Below are positions 6,781 to 13,431 of a DNA stretch of 19,120 nucleotides, piece by piece; positions within the stretch are counted from its first letter, which is position 1; each line of letters opens with the position of its first letter. Under the pieces are notes generated by a model. That model saw nothing but the letters and a program-made list of their open reading frames with translations. It made no database searches and was not told where the DNA came from. Source of the DNA: an uncultured Peptococcaceae bacterium (GTDB lineage: Bacteria; Bacillota; Desulfotomaculia; Desulfotomaculales; Desulfallaceae); assembly GCA_913064925.1 (NCBI GenBank), contig CAJYBN010000028.1, positions 1-19,120 of the forward strand, read 5' to 3'. The position numbers were made by a program, and so were the translations under genes.

Positions 6781-8160
6781 ATGTTTAAAAGTAAGGCGTC
6801 AAGTATTAGCGGTCTTCAGAACAGGTTAAACCAAATGAGAGGGGAAGGCACTTTCCCGGGGCAAGAACAGGACAAGCCACTTGACAGGAAAGAACTGTTT
6901 AACAAAGTCCGTCCGATAGCCCAAAAGAAAATACAGCAAAAATTTACCGTCCAGGAACTGGCAGACCGGCACTCACCCGAACTCCGGGCACGGGTGAGAA
7001 AGGAAATTCTTGAAATAATTGAGCAGGAAGCGCCGGGAATGCCCAAACCCGCCCAGGTAGGGATATCAGAAGAGCTGGTAAATGACCTCCTGGGATACGG
7101 CCCCCTGGAACCCTATTTTACCGGGGACTTGGCCGAAAAAGTAACTGAAATCAAAGTGATTAACCCGCACCTCATACGCATTGAAATTGACGGCAAAGAA
7201 ATTATTGCAAAAGATGATAACGGCAGACCTGTAACTTTCAGAGATGAACAGCACTGCCGGGACGTGCTGGACCGGATGCTGGCTCCTACCGGCAGGAGAA
7301 TAGACCTGTCCTCCCCCAGAGTTATGGCACGGCTGCCGGACGGTTCCCGGCTCATGGCCCACATCCCACCGGTGGCCGTGGACGGTACCACGTTCAGCAT
7401 AAGGCGCTTCAAGAAGGGATTATCACTGCAAAACCTTATGGAAAACGGCGCAATGAATGAAGAAATTATGGAATTCCTTATCGCGTGCATTAAGGCCCGT
7501 TTGAACATATTAGTTTCCGGCGGAACGTCATCCGGTAAAACCACACTGTTAAACGCTCTGGCCGCCTATATTCCGGAAGACGAAAGCATTATCACAATCG
7601 AAGACCCTGCGGAGTTGCAGCTTCAGCACCCCAATGTCAGGAGGCTTGAGGCGCGGCCCAAAAACGTGGAGGGTGAAGGCGAAATCACCCAGCGCGACCT
7701 TGTGGCCGACGCCCTGCGCATGGCGCCGAAAAGAATAATCGTGGGAGAGGTGCGCAAGGGCGAAGCATTTGATATGATGCAGGCCATGAATACCGGGCAC
7801 GACGGCTCCCTTACAACGGGCCACGCCAACAGCGCGGAAGAAATGCTGAACCGCCGGCTGGTCAACATGATTCAGATGGCCGACATGGGGCTTCCCTACG
7901 AAGCAATCATAGGCCAGATCGCAGGGGCGGTTGACCTGGTTATCCATGCCTGTAAAGACCGCACGGGCAGGAGACGCATAGACCACATCAGCGAAACTGC
8001 GGGAGTGGTGAGAATGGACGGCCACGTCAGCGTAGGGCTTCAGGACATCTACCGGTTTGATATGGACAAGGGGACCTGGGTAAGGACCCGAAATTCTTTC
8101 CGGCGGGTGGATAAACTCAAGTGGGCGGGCATTGAACTGCCCAGGGGGGTCAGGAATTAA
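6781..8160 (+). CDS. cpaF: CpaF/TadA secretion ATPase, copy A
   Basis: A 459-residue type II/IV secretion-type hexameric ATPase that drives Flp pilus assembly from the cytoplasmic side. It has Walker A GGTSSGKTT (residues 247-255), an Asp-box-like ITIEDPAELQL, Walker B RIIVGEVR with Glu323, and the His-box MNTGHDGSLTTGHANS (His340, His348). The N-terminal ~100 residues are the CpaF-type helical region (ELVNDLLGYGPLEP motif). All catalytic elements look intact. ATG 6781 is the only sensible start: an in-frame stop lies at 6769-6771, and GCAGG sits just upstream, while a stronger AGGAGG lies too far away. The stop overlaps the TadB start by one base. Compare the second copy at 13388, which lacks the EDPAELQ form. 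Confidence 0.95.
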   Translation: MFKSKASSISGLQNRLNQMRGEGTFPGQEQDKPLDRKELFNKVRPIAQKKIQQKFTVQELADRHSPELRARVRKEILEIIEQEAPGMPKPAQVGISEELVNDLLGYGPLEPYFTGDLAEKVTEIKVINPHLIRIEIDGKEIIAKDDNGRPVTFRDEQHCRDVLDRMLAPTGRRIDLSSPRVMARLPDGSRLMAHIPPVAVDGTTFSIRRFKKGLSLQNLMENGAMNEEIMEFLIACIKARLNILVSGGTSSGKTTLLNALAAYIPEDESIITIEDPAELQLQHPNVRRLEARPKNVEGEGEITQRDLVADALRMAPKRIIVGEVRKGEAFDMMQAMNTGHDGSLTTGHANSAEEMLNRRLVNMIQMADMGLPYEAIIGQIAGAVDLVIHACKDRTGRRRIDHISETAGVVRMDGHVSVGLQDIYRFDMDKGTWVRTRNSFRRVDKLKWAGIELPRGVRN

Positions 8161-9053
8161 TGATAGACCTGGGCTTCATGAACCTGCTTTCCGGTATAGT
8201 AGCAGGGCTTGCGGTTCTGCTCCTTTTTATCGGCATAAGAATCTACCGGACACAAACCCACTGGCTGTATGTACGGCAAAAAGCTGTAGAAGCAGAAAAA
8301 GGACGTAAATGGTTGTCGTCCCTCCAAAAAGAGGCGCTGGCCGCCGGGCTGGAGATACCGACGACACACCTGGTAATAGCCGGGGTGTCGGGCGCCCTCG
8401 CGGGCATGGCCGTAGTGGTAGCAGTAACCGGTAAGATGTTTTTGGCGCCTGTCGGGCTGATCCTCGGGATAGTCGCGCCTGTAATATGGGTAAAAAGGCG
8501 GATAGCCGGGCGCAGTGCCGCCTTTGAAGCCCAACTGGAAATAGTTTTAGGTCAAATGGCTTCTGCCATCCGGGCCGGGCTCTCGGTACACCAGGCGCTG
8601 GAGCAGGCGGCCCTCTCGTCCGTGCCCCCGGCAAAGGACGTGCTGGGAAAAGCGCTGCACCTGCTCCGCTCCGGAACGCCGCTAACCAGGGCCATGGAGG
8701 AAGCCGGCCAGTTGGTCAAGTCACGGGACCTGCAGATGGTTGCGGCCGCAACCGGGCTTCACATGCAGACGGGCGGTGACCTGGCCCTCATTTACGACCA
8801 GATAGCCGATGGGATACGCGACAGGAGAAACTTCAGGGCGCAGGTAGGCTCGGCCACTTCAGAAGGAAGACTTACAGCCAACGTCCTACTGGCCCTACCT
8901 TTTATCGCCGTAGGTGGTATGCGCGTACTGAGTCCTGAATATATGAATCCGCTGTTTAATACCGCGGGGGGACTACAGCTTTTGGGTATATGCAGTGGAT
9001 TAATAATATTCGGCTGGCTGATAATTAAGCGTATAGTAAATATCGAATATTGA
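8160..9053 (+). CDS. tadB: TadB-type inner-membrane platform protein, copy A
   Basis: A 297-residue type II secretion F-domain protein. Membrane segments occur near the N-terminus (~8-26), at about 63-105 (two helices, around LVIAGVSGALAGMAVVVAV and APVGLILGIVAPVIWV) and at the C-terminus (around NVLLALPFIAVGG and LLGICSGLIIFGWLII). The cytoplasmic T2SSF region lies between (QLEIVLGQMASAIRAGLSVHQALEQAA, LARAMEEAGQLVKS-like block). TadB and TadC form the membrane platform worked by CpaF. ATG 8160 overlaps the CpaF stop by one base, so translation is coupled. No truncation is seen. Confidence 0.9.
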   Translation: MIDLGFMNLLSGIVAGLAVLLLFIGIRIYRTQTHWLYVRQKAVEAEKGRKWLSSLQKEALAAGLEIPTTHLVIAGVSGALAGMAVVVAVTGKMFLAPVGLILGIVAPVIWVKRRIAGRSAAFEAQLEIVLGQMASAIRAGLSVHQALEQAALSSVPPAKDVLGKALHLLRSGTPLTRAMEEAGQLVKSRDLQMVAAATGLHMQTGGDLALIYDQIADGIRDRRNFRAQVGSATSEGRLTANVLLALPFIAVGGMRVLSPEYMNPLFNTAGGLQLLGICSGLIIFGWLIIKRIVNIEY

Positions 9054-9106
9054 TTTTACGAACGTTTGGTTCACTTGTTGAGTAAACGTGCTTTTTCCCG
9101 ACACGT

Positions 9107-9125
9107 AAGGAGGTGTGTAAAAATA
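9107..9125 (+). promoter_or_regulatory. Strong ribosome binding site pointing at an ATA codon (tadC A)
   Basis: AAGGAGGTG at 9107-9115 is followed by TGTAAAA and then ATA at 9123-9125, in frame with the TadC protein. No in-frame ATG, GTG or TTG lies at a usable distance; the two overlapping GTG triplets at 9113 and 9115 are out of frame. Confidence 0.6.
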
Positions 9126-9989
9126 ATCAACGCACTGCCGATTGCCGTATTTATATCAATAGCCGTTTTTCTGGGAATAATTGGGCTTGATTTGAAAAGG
9201 AAAGGTAAATTTTCCCCGGTGTCCCAGGTGTTAAAGCAAAATCCTGTTGTAAAAAGCAATCAGGCATTTAGGCAGGGGATAAACAGCATACTGCCCTTGG
9301 TAATGGTCGTTTACCCGGAAGATGTCAGGATACAGACCGAGCGCAAGCTCAACTGGGGCGGTATAGAACACATAACGGCGGGGGAATTTCTGGCTTTCAA
9401 GCTAATCGCGGCTTTAGGGATTCCCGTTGCAGGGGCTTTGATAGGTTCCCTGCTCGGAATTCCTTATATATGGTTCTTGTTACTTGCCGGCTTCGGTTAC
9501 ATGTTACCCGATCTGTGGCTTAAAACACGGGTAACAAACCGGCAGAAGGAAATTCGCAGAGATATGATGGAATTTGCAACCTTATTTGCCGTAGTTATGC
9601 GGGCAGGGAGTGACTTATACGGAGCACTCCAGCAAGTCGGTAAGTGGCTCGGAGGTGAGCTGGGAAAGGAGGTGTTGCGGGCTGCCCACGAAATAGCTAC
9701 CGGAAAACGCCGTTCCGAAGCGCTTTTAGACATGGCTGACAGGTGCGGGTTAGATGAAATGACCCAGTTAGTACAGGTGGTCCTTCAAGCAGACCGCTTC
9801 GGAACACGTATAGCTGACGCTGTTCAGCAGCATGCGGCACAGGTGAGAGTAATGAGACGGTATGAGGCTGAAAAGTTAGCCAACGAAGCGGCGGTAAAGA
9901 TGACCTTCCCGATGCTTTTATTTTTTGTCGGGCCGCTTATGGTGCTGTTAGCTTACCCGGCATTCCAGCAGTTTGCAAAAATATTATAA
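9123..9989 (+). CDS. tadC: TadC-type inner-membrane platform protein, copy A (apparent ATA start)
   Basis: A ~288-residue T2SSF-domain protein, partner of TadB: N-terminal helix (NALPIAVFISIAVFLGIIGL), central helix pair (around AALGIPVAGALIGSLLG and WFLLLAGFGYM), T2SSF domain (EFATLFAVVMRAGSDLYGALQQV; VQVVLQADRFGTRIADAVQQHA) and C-terminal helix (MTFPMLLFFVGPLMVLLAYPAF). The frame opens at TTG 9066, but that form adds an implausible basic stretch and lacks a ribosome binding site. A near-perfect AAGGAGGTG (9107-9115) points to 9123, where the in-frame codon is ATA, just before the conserved-looking N-terminus. If only canonical starts are allowed, use 9066. The Flp pilin follows after 18 bases. 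Confidence 0.85.
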   Translation: MINALPIAVFISIAVFLGIIGLDLKRKGKFSPVSQVLKQNPVVKSNQAFRQGINSILPLVMVVYPEDVRIQTERKLNWGGIEHITAGEFLAFKLIAALGIPVAGALIGSLLGIPYIWFLLLAGFGYMLPDLWLKTRVTNRQKEIRRDMMEFATLFAVVMRAGSDLYGALQQVGKWLGGELGKEVLRAAHEIATGKRRSEALLDMADRCGLDEMTQLVQVVLQADRFGTRIADAVQQHAAQVRVMRRYEAEKLANEAAVKMTFPMLLFFVGPLMVLLAYPAFQQFAKIL

Positions 9990-10007
9990 TGAAAGGGGTT
10001 AAGACTA

Positions 10008-10172
10008 ATGTCGGAAATTAAAAAAATAATCACTGACGAGAGGGGAGCCACGCTCCTTGAATATGTGGGGCTGGCCGTCCTGATTCTGGTTGGTATTTGG
10101 GTTGCGGCCACCCAGCTGGCAGGCGGGGTGGGAAAAAGATTTAATGATATCAAAGATAGAATCGAACCTTAA
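10008..10172 (+). CDS. flp: Flp-type (class IVb) pilin of module A
   Basis: A 54-residue prepilin. The leader is basic and short (MSEIKKIITDERG), cleavage is expected after Gly13, and the mature protein begins ATLLEYVGLAVLILVG with Glu18 at +5 and Tyr at +6: the textbook Flp motif. One hydrophobic helix (about residues 16-37) is followed by a short Lys-rich tail ending in RIEP. ATG 10008 is preceded by AAAGGGG about nine bases upstream. It is the last gene before a strong terminator, so it ends the first transcription block and is probably the major pilin of this module. The length is typical of the family. Confidence 0.93.
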   Translation: MSEIKKIITDERGATLLEYVGLAVLILVGIWVAATQLAGGVGKRFNDIKDRIEP

Positions 10173-10183
10173 AACAAGTAATA

Positions 10184-10210
10184 GCGGGCGAAAAGCCCGC
10201 TTTTTTTGTT
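10184..10210 (+). terminator. Terminator after flp
   Basis: A perfect 6-bp stem, GCGGGC (10184-10189) with GCCCGC (10195-10200), loop GAAAA, followed by seven T and TTGTTTT-like sequence. It begins 12 bases after the flp stop and only 19 bases before the next gene, so it may let some transcription through and set pilin excess over the downstream genes. Confidence 0.92.
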
Positions 10211-10228
10211 TTATAGGGGGGTGACGCT

Positions 10229-10747
10229 GTGGATTATCTTTTTTATCCCGGCCTGCTGGTGCCCGTAACAATTTGTGGGATAACGGATTTACGCGACGGA
10301 ATTGTAAGAAACCGGGTTGTTCTGCTTACCGCGGTGACGGGCTTGATGTACCACGTCTTTATCGGGCAGGGGCCGGCATATTCACTGACCGGGGGACTTG
10401 TCGGTCTCCTGGCCGGGTATATCGGTTACCGCTACGGCGGCATGGCGGGCGGCGACTTAAAGTTTATTACTGCTCTGGGTATCTGGCTGGGCGTCCATGA
10501 TTTGTACTGGGTGCTCTTAATAGGGTCACTGATCGGTGTTGTATGGGGCGTTGCCGTGCTGCTTAAACACAGGCAATTTTTAGCCACTGTAAAAGAGATG
10601 GCTTACATCCGTTACGGGGTAGCCTTCTTGCGCAAAATACCTGAAGATGCAGATGCGCCGCTACCGAAGGACGCCATACCGTTTGCCACCTGCCTGGCCT
10701 TGGCCACGTGGTTGGTTGTCGCATTGAAGGGGGGTCATATTTGGTAG
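10229..10747 (+). CDS. tadV: A24 prepilin peptidase (TadV/CpaA type), first copy
   Basis: A 172-residue aspartic prepilin peptidase of the membrane. The two catalytic aspartates are visible: Asp20 in ITDLRDGIVRNR and Asp76 in GGMAGGDLKF. The second motif is AGGD, a small change from the usual GxGD. At least four hydrophobic stretches are present. It lacks the N-terminal cysteine/methyltransferase domain, as is normal for TadV/CpaA. It should cleave Flp and TadE-like precursors after the conserved Gly. GTG 10229 has GGGGGGTGA just upstream. The end overlaps the VKOR-type gene by a few bases, so the two are likely co-translated. A second A24 peptidase is at 12072. Confidence 0.88.
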   Translation: MDYLFYPGLLVPVTICGITDLRDGIVRNRVVLLTAVTGLMYHVFIGQGPAYSLTGGLVGLLAGYIGYRYGGMAGGDLKFITALGIWLGVHDLYWVLLIGSLIGVVWGVAVLLKHRQFLATVKEMAYIRYGVAFLRKIPEDADAPLPKDAIPFATCLALATWLVVALKGGHIW

Positions 10748-11610
10748 GGCTGTTTTACGCAGTTATGTCGCTGGCCGCTTTGGCCGCCGGGGTAATGTAC
10801 CCGCAGTGCCTGTCGGACGCCTGCTTGAAGCTGCCGGGAATTTTCGGGCGTTCCTGGTTTTTGTGGGGGGCGCTCTTTTATGCCGTGTCCGCCGTCCTCT
10901 ACTTAAATGCCCGGCGCAAACGGCCGGTGATGGCATTTCTGGCCGGCGGCGCCGCTTTCCATGTGGCTTTGATGGGGTATGGTTACGCCTTGCACGGAAG
11001 CGTCTGCTCTTTATGCTGGAAATTTGCCGCGCTGGACATTGCGCTGCCCGCCCTGTACTTTTACGCGCCGGGTTTGGGGCCTCTGGCACAAAAAATAAAA
11101 GCGCCCGCCTGGGCGCTGCCGGTAATAGCGGCGGCTTTTCTTGCGGTAAACCCTGCCGCGGTTGCCGACGGGGGCCCGGCGCGTAAAAGTAATCCTCCGG
11201 TGGCAGTGGCCGGTATATTAACAGAAAACCCGGAAACGCCGGCTACTATTTCCGTTTTTACAGCTCAGGGGCAAAGCGCCGAACTGGATCTGAAGCACAA
11301 GCCGGTCCTGTTTTTTGCCGCCTGGTGCCCGCACTGTGACGAAGCGCTTCGCGCGGTATCCGCACTGCCGGAGGAAAAGCAGCCTTACCTGGTGGCGACA
11401 TTTATAAGAAAAGGCGACGCTGAAAAAATACCGGCCAAGCTTTCCCAAAACGGGCTGGCCGGGCAAAAATACTACCTGACTGACGCCCCGCCGGAACTGC
11501 AGATGGTGCCGGCCCTCATGTACCAGACCGGCGGTAACGTGGAACTGCGGGAAGGGACAGAAGCAATAGACGAATGGATAAACGGAGGGGGCGATCACAA
11601 CGATAACTAA
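10741..11610 (+). CDS. VKOR-thioredoxin fusion, disulfide-forming membrane protein
   Basis: A ~289-residue fusion. The N-terminal part (residues ~1-145) is a VKOR-type four-helix domain with the loop pair Cys23/Cys28 (YPQCLSDAC) and the active-site CSLC at 89-92. After one more helix and a linker, a thioredoxin-like domain carries CPHC at 196-199 (FFAAWCPHCDEAL), the same dipeptide as in DsbA-type oxidases. VKOR-Trx fusions oxidise exported proteins outside the membrane and pass electrons to quinone. The frame opens at TTG 10708, but AAGGGGGGT fits TTG 10741. Sitting inside a pilus operon, its likely clients are Cys-bearing TadG- and TadE-like proteins (inference). Confidence 0.85.
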   Translation: MVGLFYAVMSLAALAAGVMYPQCLSDACLKLPGIFGRSWFLWGALFYAVSAVLYLNARRKRPVMAFLAGGAAFHVALMGYGYALHGSVCSLCWKFAALDIALPALYFYAPGLGPLAQKIKAPAWALPVIAAAFLAVNPAAVADGGPARKSNPPVAVAGILTENPETPATISVFTAQGQSAELDLKHKPVLFFAAWCPHCDEALRAVSALPEEKQPYLVATFIRKGDAEKIPAKLSQNGLAGQKYYLTDAPPELQMVPALMYQTGGNVELREGTEAIDEWINGGGDHNDN

Positions 11611-11626
11611 GCAGCAGGTTGCCGTT

Positions 11627-11917
11627 ATGATGATTATACTGGCGTTTATGTACGGTACCATGGCCGGCAGTTTTTTTAATATGCTGGTTTATCGGGTCAA
11701 AAAAGGGATACACCTATTCAAACCGGTCAGGTCGTTTTGTGACAACTGTGGGGCAACTATCAATCCAGTTGATCTGATACCCGTGTTAGGCTGGTTAATC
11801 AGGCGCGGCCGGTCGCGTTGTTGCGGCCAGCCTATCAAACCGTTATATCCGGTGATTGAATTAACAACTGGTGTTTTTTTTGCTTTAACTATGGTTTTAA
11901 TTAAAGGAGGAGTTTGA
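11627..11917 (+). CDS. Free-standing N-terminal cysteine domain of a prepilin peptidase
   Basis: A 96-residue protein matching only the N-terminal domain of GspO/PilD-type bifunctional prepilin peptidases: start helix (LAFMYGTMAGSFFNMLVYRV, like the family's GSFLNVVIYR), then SFCDNCG, INPVDLIPVLGWL, GRSRCCGQPI and YPVIELTTG. In full-length enzymes this domain carries two CxxC pairs and is linked to N-methylation of mature pilins. Here the second pair is shifted: the family's CxxC position reads SRCC. The catalytic A24 half is not attached; it occurs two genes later as a separate protein. ATG 11627 has a weak binding site; a strong GGAGGGG at 11584-11590 points to an ATC at 11594, so a slightly longer form is possible. 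Confidence 0.8.
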   Translation: MMIILAFMYGTMAGSFFNMLVYRVKKGIHLFKPVRSFCDNCGATINPVDLIPVLGWLIRRGRSRCCGQPIKPLYPVIELTTGVFFALTMVLIKGGV

Positions 11918-11919
11918 CT

Positions 11920-12048
11920 ATGATTGCTGAGCTCTTGAATGTGATACGCTCCAAAGAAGGCCATACTATCATTAATATCCCTCTTCTGTTTATTAGCGCA
12001 GTATTATTGGCTATCGTTTACCACATATTTCACAGGCTAATACTATAA
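11920..12048 (+). CDS. 42-residue pilin-like peptide
   Basis: A short gene with an excellent ribosome binding site (AAAGGAGG at 11903-11910, nine bases before ATG 11920). The product has a charged leader (IRSKEG) followed by a hydrophobic helix (TIINIPLLFISAVLLAIVY) and a short basic end, the layout of a class IVb prepilin with Gly14 before the cleavage site. The +5 residue is Asn19, not the conserved Glu. It lies between the split cysteine domain and the second A24 peptidase. It may be a minor pilin, a peptidase partner peptide, or simply a small membrane protein. Confidence 0.6.
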   Translation: MIAELLNVIRSKEGHTIINIPLLFISAVLLAIVYHIFHRLIL

Positions 12049-12071
12049 CTAGTGATAATGGGGGCATGCTT

Positions 12072-12593
12072 ATGGAAATAGCCTGGGCTGGGACTTTAAT
12101 ACTGGTAACCATTATATTCTTTACCGATCTAATCTGGAGGAAAATTTATAATGCTATAACCATACCGGCCATACTGGCCGGTATTTTATACCACTCTATA
12201 TGGGGATTGGGGATAAAATTTACCCTGATTGGTTTTGCGTTTATGTTCGTCATAGGTGTTATCGGCCTTACAGTGAACGGCTGGGGCGGCGGCGACGCTA
12301 AAATGCTGATCCTGGCCGGGGCCTGGCTGGGCTGGTATACGGCGGCACTGGTAATGCTGATCGGGGGATTGATTGCACTTATTTACTTTGCTTTCAAGCT
12401 GAAAAAAAAGGCTATTAAAAAGGTAACGGACCAATTAAGGCGCATTTGGTTGACCGTATTCTGGCAGGCCAAAGGAGCATGGAAGGACTTTGAGGGTATA
12501 CCGGACGGGAACGACCCGATGCCGGAAGTAGTGCCGTACGGCTCATGTCTGGCAGTTGGAGCCTGGTTGGTAATGTTTCTTCAAAATATGTAA
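12072..12593 (+). CDS. A24 prepilin peptidase, second copy
   Basis: A 173-residue membrane aspartic peptidase with catalytic Asp19 in FTDLIWRKIYN and Asp75 in GWGGGDAKML, matching the family's D-x(n)-GxGD pattern. Four or more hydrophobic segments are visible, and a Lys-rich loop follows the fourth. It resembles the first copy (10229), including a shared C-terminal pattern (VPYGSCLAVGAWLV versus IPFATCLALATWLV), so they are paralogues. ATG 12066 is possible, but GGGGG upstream is better spaced for ATG 12072. It precedes module B and may process the pilins encoded after 16856 (inference). Confidence 0.88.
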   Translation: MEIAWAGTLILVTIIFFTDLIWRKIYNAITIPAILAGILYHSIWGLGIKFTLIGFAFMFVIGVIGLTVNGWGGGDAKMLILAGAWLGWYTAALVMLIGGLIALIYFAFKLKKKAIKKVTDQLRRIWLTVFWQAKGAWKDFEGIPDGNDPMPEVVPYGSCLAVGAWLVMFLQNM

Positions 12594-12618
12594 ATTTACT
12601 ACTGAAAGGATGATGCCT

Positions 12619-13431
12619 TTGCGGAGAATCAACTGGCCCGTGATTATAACCATCATTTTGGGGTTAGCTGTTTTCAGCGGCGCCTCCTGGTACGTGTTCC
12701 AGTATTCGATTAAGAACCGGCCTACGGAAAAGGTGTTGGTTGCTGCAAGAGACATACCGGCTTACCGAGTGATAAAAGCTATCGACTTGCAGTATCGCAC
12801 TATCCCGGAAGGGGGCGCTGAACCCGGCTCAGTTCAAGACCCAAACTTTGCAATAAATAAGATGACCATGATACCGCTATACGCTAACAGGCAGATACCC
12901 AAACAAGCCTTAACTGAGGACGTGCTGGCCATTAAATCAGGTGAACGGGCTGTAGCTGTAAACGTAGACCTGACCGGTGCGGTGGGCAATAATTTACTGC
13001 CGGGCGACCTGGTGGACGTCTATTGGGTGCCGTCAAAGGACTTTCCTGGCTATATCATAGCTGAAAATGCACGGGTATTAAAAATTGAAGACCAAAACGG
13101 AAACCCGGTAACACCGAGCGACTGGCAGAATAAAACCAGGGGGTTGGCCCAGGTGGCGGAGACAACAAAGCAGAACAGCAGTTTACCGGCAGTGGCCGTT
13201 TTAATCGTAAAAAACGAATACGTCCCGGAAATAACCAGAACTGTAGTTGACGGAACCGTTGTGTTAGCTAAGAAAAGACCGTCGGGTTGGTCTGTGACAG
13301 CAGAAGAGACGGTAAAAACAGAAACTGAAAACGACAATCAACAGCAGACAAGCTCTGGAGATCAACAGAAAAAGGAGGTAAATAACAATGGCCTTTCAAC
13401 TCTTGAAAAGGGACAACCCGCAAAACAATAA
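12619..13431 (+). CDS. cpaB: CpaB/RcpC-type pilus assembly protein, copy B
   Basis: A ~270-residue protein: N-terminal helix (VIITIILGLAVFSGASWYVF), SAF-type domain (VLVAARDIPAYRVIKAIDL, then MIPLYANRQIPKQAL), RcpC-like region (RAVAVNVDLTGAVGNNLLPGDLVDVYW) and a polar C-terminal tail rich in Gln, Asn, Glu and Lys from about residue 230. The frame opens at ATG 12610, but AAAGGATG is better placed for TTG 12619. Its end overlaps the CpaF-B start by 44 bases; the ribosome binding site of that gene lies within this tail. It is the module B counterpart of the gene at 4685 but clearly divergent. Confidence 0.85.
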   Translation: MRRINWPVIITIILGLAVFSGASWYVFQYSIKNRPTEKVLVAARDIPAYRVIKAIDLQYRTIPEGGAEPGSVQDPNFAINKMTMIPLYANRQIPKQALTEDVLAIKSGERAVAVNVDLTGAVGNNLLPGDLVDVYWVPSKDFPGYIIAENARVLKIEDQNGNPVTPSDWQNKTRGLAQVAETTKQNSSLPAVAVLIVKNEYVPEITRTVVDGTVVLAKKRPSGWSVTAEETVKTETENDNQQQTSSGDQQKKEVNNNGLSTLEKGQPAKQ

